DNA from: Acidobacteriota bacterium
GTDB taxonomy: Bacteria; Acidobacteriota; JAAYUB01
Assembly: GCA_018001935.1 (NCBI GenBank)
Contig: JAGNHB010000007.1
Span: 63,027 to 127,026 of the forward strand
DNA length: 64,000 nucleotides
Reading direction: 5' to 3'
Shown here: one piece after another, positions 25,013 through 30,802 of the stretch
Position numbering within the stretch: position 1 is the stretch's first letter
Layout: every line of letters starts with the position of its first letter
Notes under the pieces: model-generated
Seen by the model: only the letters and a program-made list of their open reading frames with translations
The model's database searches: none
What the model was told of the DNA's origin: nothing
Translations under genes and position numbers: made by a program

Positions 25013-26295
25013 ACGGTTTCCGGGAGGAACTCGGGCGCCTCCTCGCCGAAACGGCGGGCCTCGACCCCGCGACCACCGGCCCCGAAGGTCTCGACCGGGC
25101 CGTGGAGGCGATCGCGCGGAGGACGGGGACGCGGGACGAGGGCGGCATCCTGAGCCTCCTGAGAGGTCAGCCGGAAAACCTGGCGACCCTGCTGGAAGAC
25201 CTCGTCGTCCCCGAGACCTGGTTCTTCCGGGACGGAGAGCCTTTCCTGTACCTGGGCGACCTGGCCCGGGACCGGCTGGCGGAGGGCAACCGCCGTGTCC
25301 GCGTCCTGTCCGCGCCCTGCGCCTCCGGGGAGGAGGCCTACTCCGCCCTGATGGTCCTGCTGCACGCGGGCTACCGTCCCGCCGACGTCGAGATGGACGC
25401 GGTGGACATCAGCCGCCGGGCCGTCGAGAAAGCGCGGAAGGCCGGCTACGGGAAACGCTCTTTCCGCGAGCCCGGCTGGGAGAACCTGACGAACCGCTGG
25501 TTCACCCGGCGGCAGGACCGCCTCTACCTCGCCCCGGAGGTCGCCTCCCTCGCGAGCTTCCAGGTGGACAACCTGAACCGGCCGGATTTTTTCTTCGGCC
25601 GGGAGCCCTACGACTTCATTTTCTGCCGCAACCTGGTGATTTACCTGGCGGAAGAGGCGAGGGCGCGGGTGGTCCGGACCGTCCGTCGCCTCCTGGCGCC
25701 CGACGGGACGCTGTTCGTCGGGCACGCCGAGATGATCTTCTTCTGCCGCAACGGGTTCGAACCCGTGCCCCGCCCGCGGGCCTTCGCCTGCCGGACGGAA
25801 GGCCTCCCGACGACGACGGCCACCCCCGGGCGGCCGTCCACGGCCCCCTTGCCGCCGCCACCGGACAGGCCGGTCGGCCGTGCCCCGGCGGCGCCCGCCC
25901 ACCGCCCCCGCCGGGAGGGGCCGCCCCGCCTCCCCGCTCCGTCCCCGCCTGCAGCCCCCCCGCCCCCCCCAGCGGAAACGGGCCCGGACCCCGTCGGGGC
26001 CATCCGGTCCCTGGCCGACCGGGGACAGCTCCGGGACGCCGAGCACGCGAGCCGTGCGTTGCTGCAGAAGGGGTCGGCGTCCGCCGAGATCTACTGCCTG
26101 CTGGGGACCATCTGCGCCGCGAGAGGGGACCTGGCCGACGCCGAAACCGCTTTCCAGCGCGCCGTCTACCTGGAGCCGGAGTGCTACGAGGCCCTGGTTC
26201 AGCTCAGCCTGATCCTGGAGGGGCGGGGGGAAACCGACGCCGCCGCCCGCCTGCGGGAGCGTGCCCGGAAGAACTTCCCGGGCGCGCCGCGCTGA
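25009..26295 (+). CDS. cheR: CheR-type methyltransferase with C-terminal TPR
   Basis: 428 residues. Residues about 1-260 are a CheR methyltransferase, which moves methyl groups from S-adenosylmethionine to receptor glutamates: VPETWFFRD in the N-terminal part, the SAM loop SAPCASGEEAYSAL, the DISRRAVEKARKAGYG helix, and FIFCRNLVIYL. A 70-residue Pro-rich linker follows, then about two TPR motifs (SAEIYCLLGTICAARGDLADAE...). This CheR-TPR layout resembles WspC and FrzF, which serve alternative (non-flagellar) chemosensory systems. It starts in an ATGA overlap with cheW. Confidence 0.88.
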   Translation: MNGFREELGRLLAETAGLDPATTGPEGLDRAVEAIARRTGTRDEGGILSLLRGQPENLATLLEDLVVPETWFFRDGEPFLYLGDLARDRLAEGNRRVRVLSAPCASGEEAYSALMVLLHAGYRPADVEMDAVDISRRAVEKARKAGYGKRSFREPGWENLTNRWFTRRQDRLYLAPEVASLASFQVDNLNRPDFFFGREPYDFIFCRNLVIYLAEEARARVVRTVRRLLAPDGTLFVGHAEMIFFCRNGFEPVPRPRAFACRTEGLPTTTATPGRPSTAPLPPPPDRPVGRAPAAPAHRPRREGPPRLPAPSPPAAPPPPPAETGPDPVGAIRSLADRGQLRDAEHASRALLQKGSASAEIYCLLGTICAARGDLADAETAFQRAVYLEPECYEALVQLSLILEGRGETDAAARLRERARKNFPGAPR

Positions 26296-26351
26296 GGGGC
26301 CCTGCCGGCTGCGGTGGAGGCGTCCCGGGAACGGGCTCCCCGGGCCTTCCC

Positions 26352-27281
26352 TCAGACCGTGTGCATCACCGCGAGGGTCTTCTGGGCCACCCGGAGGGCC
26401 GTCAACCCCTCGTCCCCCCCGCAGAGCGGCGCCTTCCCGGACCGGACGCAATCCAGGAAGTGCAGGATCTCGAAGCGCAGGGGCTCCCCTTTCTCCACCA
26501 GGATGTTCCGGGTGATGATTTCCTTGCCGAAGGCGGTGTCCGCCGGCTGGAGGGAGAACACGTTGACGGTCTGGTTGGCCAGGTCCATGGAGACGTAGTC
26601 GTCGGGCTGAAAGAACCGGAGCTTCCGGACCTTTTCGCTGGAGACCCGGCTGGCGGTCAGGTTGGCCACCACCCCGTTCTCGAACTCGATCCGGACGTTC
26701 GCGATGTCCACCTTTTCCGTCAGGATGGGGATCCCGACCGCGCGGATGTCCCGGATCCCGGACTTGACCAGGGAGAGCACCATGTCGATGTCGTGAATCA
26801 TCAGGTCCATCACCACGTCGATGTCGAGGCTTCGCGGCACGAAGATCCCCAACCGGTGGGCCTCGAAGAACTTCGGCTCGGTGATGAGGTCCCGGATGGC
26901 GGTGTAGGCCGGGTTGAACCGTTCCAGGTGGCCCACCTGCAGCGTCACCTTCCGCTCCCGCGCCTGCCGGACCAGGTCCTGCCCCTCCTCGAGGGTGGCG
27001 GAGATGGGTTTTTCCACGAGGACGTGCTTCCCGGCGGAGATGAACGCGCTGCAGATGGCGTGGTGGTCCACCGTGGGCGCGGCCACGGAGGCGCACTCCA
27101 CCAGGGGGATCAGGTCCCGGTAGTCCCGGAAGTACTTCGTCGAGTATTCGTGGGCGATCTTTCGCCCGTTCTCCTCGTTGATGTCGGCCACCCCCACCAG
27201 CTTGACGCCCGGGATCGACTCCAGGATCCGGGCGTGATGTCGCCCGAGAGAGCCCACACCCACCACACCGGTCTTCAGCAT
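26352..27281 (-). CDS. Gfo/Idh/MocA family NAD(P)-dependent oxidoreductase
   Basis: 309 residues from ATG 27281 with GGAGGAAAC directly before it. The N-terminal Rossmann fold begins GVVGVGSLGRHHARI; the family motif VEKPISAT with its catalytic Lys is near residue 92, and the HDIDMVLSL helix lies at about 170. These enzymes oxidise or reduce sugars or their derivatives. Members of this length with the ...SLGRHHARIL start are often found with lipid A or cell-envelope sugar genes, but no such genes flank it here, so the substrate stays open. It is divergent from the membrane protein gene at 27478. Confidence 0.85.
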   Translation of the reverse strand: MLKTGVVGVGSLGRHHARILESIPGVKLVGVADINEENGRKIAHEYSTKYFRDYRDLIPLVECASVAAPTVDHHAICSAFISAGKHVLVEKPISATLEEGQDLVRQARERKVTLQVGHLERFNPAYTAIRDLITEPKFFEAHRLGIFVPRSLDIDVVMDLMIHDIDMVLSLVKSGIRDIRAVGIPILTEKVDIANVRIEFENGVVANLTASRVSSEKVRKLRFFQPDDYVSMDLANQTVNVFSLQPADTAFGKEIITRNILVEKGEPLRFEILHFLDCVRSGKAPLCGGDEGLTALRVAQKTLAVMHTV

Positions 27282-27401
27282 GTTTCCTCCATGGTCTGGA
27301 TTGAGGGCCCCGGCGATGGGCCCGCCAAATCGGGGATTATACCGCAGACGCCGGTCGAAAGTCGACAGGCGCCTCGGCTTTTCGGGGAAGAGGGCGAAGC
27401 G

Positions 27402-27431
27402 GTAACATTTCTGCGTGAACAGGCGTATAAT
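27402..27431 (+). promoter_or_regulatory. Predicted promoter of the membrane protein-aldo/keto reductase operon
   Basis: GTAACA (27402-27407), an 18-bp spacer and a perfect TATAAT (27426-27431), 46 bp before the ATG at 27478, which has AAAGGAG as its ribosome binding site. Confidence 0.55.
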
Positions 27432-27477
27432 GACCTTTTGGCGGTACCCCCGCGGAGGCTTGAAAGGAGCGGATTCC

Positions 27478-28236
27478 ATGCGTTTGCGTCTGGTCGTCGT
27501 CACCCTGGCCGTGGTCGGGACCCTGGCTTTCCTGGAGGCCCAGGCGAAGCAGCCGGCGAAGTGCCCCCGGGGGCGGACGGACTGCGACGGCCACCGCGGC
27601 TGCGCCATCGACATGGACGGCGACGGGGTCTGCGATTACGCGGCCGGGCTGCTTTCCACCGAACCGGCGCCGGGGCCGGTCACCCCGCCCCCGCCTGCGC
27701 TGACCCGCCCGGTCGCGCCGCCCCGGCCCGCCGCGCCGAAGAGCGGAAGCCCGCCAAAATCGGCCGCACCGGTCAAGCCTGCGGCACCCGTTCCGGGGAC
27801 GTCCTCGACCCCGCTTTCCGTCGAGCCGGCCCCGCAGGCGCCCCCGGCAGCGGCGTCCCCCGCCCCGCCGACGCCCCGGCCCTTCACGCCGCGGCCGGCC
27901 CTGCCGCCGCCCTACCATTTCGCGGAGATCCTGGCGGGCGCCGTTCTCCTCTACCTCCTGACCGGCCTCCTGGCGAGGGCCGGCCGCATCCGGACCGCGA
28001 CCCACCGCAAGATCTGGAACGTCATCCTCCTGCTGACCTTCCTCGGGTCCTGCCTGATCGGGCTGCTGCTGACCGCGCAGATCAACTACGGGTTCTGGCG
28101 CAGGGCGATCGGGACCCTGGAATTCTGGCACGTGGAACTGGGGGTCGCCATGGCGGCCGTGGCCCTCTTCCACGCCGCCTGGCACCTGCCCTATTACCGG
28201 AACCTGCTCAAGAAGAGCTCTGGAGGTAAAGCATGA
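27478..28236 (+). CDS. Membrane protein with Cys/Asp-rich N-terminus and His-bearing C-terminal helices
   Basis: 252 residues, not assigned to a family. A signal peptide (1-22) is followed by a Cys-rich patch with CAIDMDGDGVCD, like a calcium-binding DxDxDG loop, then about 90 residues rich in Pro and Ala. The C-terminal third has three hydrophobic helices with His residues at helix ends (TATHRKIWN, EFWHVELG, LFHAAWHLPY), a pattern seen in small cytochrome-b-like or DUF4405-type membrane proteins. It overlaps the next gene, a Tat-exported iron-sulfur oxidoreductase, by ATGA. A membrane electron partner for that enzyme is a reasonable guess, not shown. Confidence 0.72.
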   Translation: MRLRLVVVTLAVVGTLAFLEAQAKQPAKCPRGRTDCDGHRGCAIDMDGDGVCDYAAGLLSTEPAPGPVTPPPPALTRPVAPPRPAAPKSGSPPKSAAPVKPAAPVPGTSSTPLSVEPAPQAPPAAASPAPPTPRPFTPRPALPPPYHFAEILAGAVLLYLLTGLLARAGRIRTATHRKIWNVILLLTFLGSCLIGLLLTAQINYGFWRRAIGTLEFWHVELGVAMAAVALFHAAWHLPYYRNLLKKSSGGKA

Positions 28237-29501
28237 GTCTGAACCGGCGTGATTTCGTGAAGCTGGGCTCGATGGGGGGGCTGGCCCTGCTGCTGGACCT
28301 GCTCAAGCCCGACCTGATGGGGCTGGGGGCCCAACCCCAGGCCGCCGCCCTGCCCCGGATGCTTTACCGGGCGTACGGAAGAACCGGCAAGAACGTGTCC
28401 ATCCTGGGTTTCGGCGGCATGCGCTTCGACGAGCAGGCGGTCAGGAAAGGCAACCTGGAGGACCCGGCCCGGCTGATGGTGGAGGCCTACGAGCTTGGCT
28501 TGAATTACTTCGACACCGCTCCGACCTACGTCGACAACAAGAGCGAGGAGATCTTCGGCCTGGCGTTCAAGGAGATCGACCGGAAGATCAAGGGGCAGCC
28601 CGGGGCCACGCCGTACTACTGCACCTCCAAGAGCGGCATCTGGATGGAGCCGGACGCCGCGGCCGTCCGCCGCCGCCTGGACACCACCCTCAAGCGCCTG
28701 GGGAAGGACAAGCTCCACTTCTACCACATGTGGTGCATCATGAACGAGCAGCACTTCCAGGGGGTCATGAAACCGGGCGGGCCCTACGAGGGCGCCCTGG
28801 CCGCGAAGAAGGAAGGGCTGATCGACCACCTCGTGTTCTCGTCCCACGCCGACTGCGCGACCACGACGAAAATCATCCGGTCGGACGCCTTCGAAGGCCT
28901 GCTCATCGGGTACAACATGCTGAACTTCCCCCGCCAGGAAAAAGCCATCCAGGCAGCCGTCGACCAAAAGATCGGGGTCGTGATCATGAACCCCCTGGGC
29001 GGCGGCCTGATCCCCCGGAACCAGGACTACTTCCGCAAGATGGTCAACCCGCGCCAAAAGGGCATCACCGTCGGGCAGACCGCCCTCAATTTCATCATGG
29101 GCCAGGAGGGCATCACGGTGGCCCTGGCCGGGATCAGCAACCGGGAGCAGCTGCACGAGGACGTCGGGGCCCTCCGGTACCTGGAGGTCTTCAGCGACCA
29201 GAAGCTGGCGGAGCTCAAGCGGCAGTACCTGAGGAAGATCGGGGACATCTGCACCACCTGCGGCTACTGCAAGGGCTGCCCCGTCGACATCCCCGTCTGG
29301 ACCGTCATGGAGTTCTACAACAGCTATGTCCTGCGGGGCAAGGAACACGCCCGCAAGGTCCTGCAGAGCTACAAGGACGAGGACAACATCGACATCAAGG
29401 CCCTGGTCGGCAAGTGCATCCAGTGCGGGGCCTGCGAGAAGGTCTGCACCCAGCACCTTCCGATCCTCAAGCGCTTCGCGACCATCACCCGGGAATTCTG
29501 A
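28233..29501 (+). CDS. Tat-exported aldo/keto reductase with C-terminal 4Fe-4S clusters
   Basis: 422 residues. A Tat leader (NRRDFVKLGSMGGLALLL) opens the protein. Residues 45-330 are an aldo/keto reductase barrel with the usual Asp-Tyr (NYFDTAPTY), Lys (TSKSG) and His (FYHMW) residues. The C-terminal 90 residues hold two cysteine groups, CTTCGYCKGCP and CIQCGACEKVC, typical of ferredoxin-like 4Fe-4S binding. Such ferredoxin-type AKRs exist in anaerobes and Acidobacteriota, but the substrate is unknown. Export would mean the electron partner is not cytoplasmic NADPH, which fits the coupled membrane protein upstream. Confidence 0.87.
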   Translation: MSLNRRDFVKLGSMGGLALLLDLLKPDLMGLGAQPQAAALPRMLYRAYGRTGKNVSILGFGGMRFDEQAVRKGNLEDPARLMVEAYELGLNYFDTAPTYVDNKSEEIFGLAFKEIDRKIKGQPGATPYYCTSKSGIWMEPDAAAVRRRLDTTLKRLGKDKLHFYHMWCIMNEQHFQGVMKPGGPYEGALAAKKEGLIDHLVFSSHADCATTTKIIRSDAFEGLLIGYNMLNFPRQEKAIQAAVDQKIGVVIMNPLGGGLIPRNQDYFRKMVNPRQKGITVGQTALNFIMGQEGITVALAGISNREQLHEDVGALRYLEVFSDQKLAELKRQYLRKIGDICTTCGYCKGCPVDIPVWTVMEFYNSYVLRGKEHARKVLQSYKDEDNIDIKALVGKCIQCGACEKVCTQHLPILKRFATITREF

Positions 29502-29557
29502 CGAGAATCCACACTCGGGAGACCGACAGGGCTTTTGGCCTGTTCACGGTCCTCGGA

Positions 29558-29679
29558 GGCACGGAGGGGACGCGGTCGGAAATGATGGGGACCCTGAAGG
29601 ATCTCTTCCTCGTCCCGCATCCGACCGCTTGCTTGAGGGGTCGCTCCTGGTTTCTTGCTCGTTTTGACAAAGATCTCAT
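29558..29679. repeat. 122-bp perfect direct repeat, copy A
   Basis: Identical base for base to 30451-30572. It lies directly beyond the 3' end of the HEPN gene (the overlap with its stop is 4 bp). The bases outside the two copies differ, so the boundaries are sharp. Begins GGCACGGAGGGGACGCGGTC and ends TTGACAAAGATCTCAT. Confidence 0.95.
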
Positions 29680-30074
29680 TTAGAAGGCAAACTGTTCTTC
29701 GTCGTTATCAACCGATCGATCTCGCGGAGGAGATCGGCTACCCGGCCCAACCAGGGGCGGACCATCTCCGGGTCCATCCTCGTGAAGTCCTCGTAATCCC
29801 CTTCCAGACGGCTCTCGAAAAGGTCGTTGTACAGCGTCCCCAGGTCTTTTGAAATCAGTCCGGTCCGGATGTAATGCTGCCCGAAGGCCGACCGAACGCC
29901 GGTATGTCTGGATGGATGGATTCCCAGCAACGCACTCACGGCATAGAACGAGGCGTAGTACAAACGGTTGACGCAGGCATTCCAATGGCCGGCCCCCGCC
30001 AACAGGTTCGCTTCGTCCACCGTCTCTTTCGCCCTCTCCAAACGATACCGGATCAATTCGTGCAGTTCCTTCAT
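29676..30074 (-). CDS. HEPN domain protein (toxin of a HEPN-MNT pair)
   Basis: 132 residues from ATG 30074, in an ATGA overlap with the MNT gene; longer frames lack support. It is an all-helical HEPN protein of the PF05168-like group: LIRYRLERAKETVDEANLL helix, then NRLYYASFYAVSALL (about residues 34-48), then RSAFGQHYIRTG. HEPN proteins paired with MNT nucleotidyltransferases are usually toxins held in check by the partner. The classical Rx4-6H RNase motif is not obvious, so RNase activity is uncertain. The gene is less GC-rich than its surroundings and is flanked by identical 122-bp repeats, both signs of transfer. Confidence 0.82.
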   Translation of the reverse strand: MKELHELIRYRLERAKETVDEANLLAGAGHWNACVNRLYYASFYAVSALLGIHPSRHTGVRSAFGQHYIRTGLISKDLGTLYNDLFESRLEGDYEDFTRMDPEMVRPWLGRVADLLREIDRLITTKNSLPSK

Positions 30075-30373
30075 ACTCGACACCCCTCGCGCTTGATGTT
30101 CTCCCAAAGCGGCATGGTGTTGAGAGGGAAACGTCGCCATTCGTCCTGGCCGTGTACCAGGACGTTGATCACACAACCTGTTTCCCATTCAATCTCATAA
30201 AGTCTTCTCCGCAGTCGGGCTTTCCGCGGAAAATCGACTTCGCCGGGCAGCAGGACGAGGAAATCCCAGTCGGACTCCGGACCAACCTCACCCCGAACTC
30301 GGGACCCATAAAGAAAAACCTCGGCCTCCGCTTCCATTTCCAGAACGGCTTGACGGACGATTTCCTGAAACAT
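30071..30373 (-). CDS. MNT-type nucleotidyltransferase (antitoxin)
   Basis: 100 residues, a minimal nucleotidyltransferase. It has the exact GSx10DxD motif of the family: GSRVRGEVGPESDWD at residues 23-37, with both metal-binding Asp residues, so it should be catalytically competent. In known HEPN-MNT systems the MNT protein adds AMP groups to the HEPN toxin and silences it. It is the first gene of the pair and overlaps the HEPN gene by 4 bp. The spacing to the second 122-bp repeat is 77 bp, so the promoter may lie in or beyond that repeat. Confidence 0.87.
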   Translation of the reverse strand: MFQEIVRQAVLEMEAEAEVFLYGSRVRGEVGPESDWDFLVLLPGEVDFPRKARLRRRLYEIEWETGCVINVLVHGQDEWRRFPLNTMPLWENIKREGCRV

Positions 30374-30450
30374 CGGAACACCTCGCGATGGTCTATTCTC
30401 CGTACCGTTGTGAGAGAACTTCCGGGATGGATCTCTCCCGGAAACACGGG

Positions 30451-30572
30451 GGCACGGAGGGGACGCGGTCGGAAATGATGGGGACCCTGAAGGATCTCTT
30501 CCTCGTCCCGCATCCGACCGCTTGCTTGAGGGGTCGCTCCTGGTTTCTTGCTCGTTTTGACAAAGATCTCAT
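30451..30572. repeat. 122-bp perfect direct repeat, copy B
   Basis: Same orientation and sequence as 29558-29679; 771 bp separate the copies and contain only the HEPN-MNT pair with its upstream bases. Recombination between them would delete the module cleanly. Confidence 0.95.
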
Positions 30573-30779
30573 CTGTCGGCGTTTCATAAAGGGTATTGTA
30601 ACACGGGAGCGGGCGTGGAAGGGCCAGGGAATACGAGGCCGCCGCCGGCCCCCGCTTCGGGTCCGCAGGCGCTTCCGGTGGGCCCTTCGGACGGGCCGGC
30701 GGGGGCGACCCCGCCGCGGTTCGCCGACCGACAGCGGGCAAGTGCCTCCGGACTTCTCGATCCGAACGGATAGACGGAC

Positions 30780-30794
30780 AAAAAGCCGGCTTTT
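30780..30794 (-). terminator. Possible intrinsic terminator of the ankyrin gene
   Basis: AAAAAGCCGGCTTTT, read on the minus strand as a small AAAAG/CTTTT hairpin ending in T residues 9 bp after the ankyrin gene's stop. The stem is short, so termination would be weak. Confidence 0.35.
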
Positions 30795-30802
30795 ATCGGA
30801 TA

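Larger units (their letters stand above)
30374..30802. other. 429-bp intergenic region with repeat copy B
   Basis: Holds the second copy of the 122-bp repeat (30451-30572). To its right, the minus strand reads TACAAT in an AT-rich stretch at about 30590-30602, a possible -10 for the HEPN-MNT transcript. The remainder to 30779 is GC-rich with no convincing gene. A short palindrome (30780-30794) lies beside the ankyrin gene's stop. Confidence 0.5.

Noticed and set aside
25850-25975. Pro/Ala-rich stretch in the CheR protein as a frameshift
   Set aside because: The frame is unbroken and both the methyltransferase and the TPR part read in it; it is a normal linker.
29558-29679. Small minus-strand frames in both 122-bp repeats (starting MRSLSKRARNQE) as a duplicated small gene
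   Set aside because: No ribosome binding site or family match, the two frames diverge as soon as the repeat ends, and the repeat limits do not match a reading frame.
29676-30373. Calling the toxin pair HepT/MntA of the DUF86 type
   Set aside because: The HEPN protein lacks the RX4HXY motif and instead has the RLYYASFYAVSALL pattern of the PF05168-like group.
29558-30572. The 122-bp repeats as ends of an insertion sequence
   Set aside because: They are direct, not inverted, no transposase frame lies between them, and no short target duplication is visible outside.
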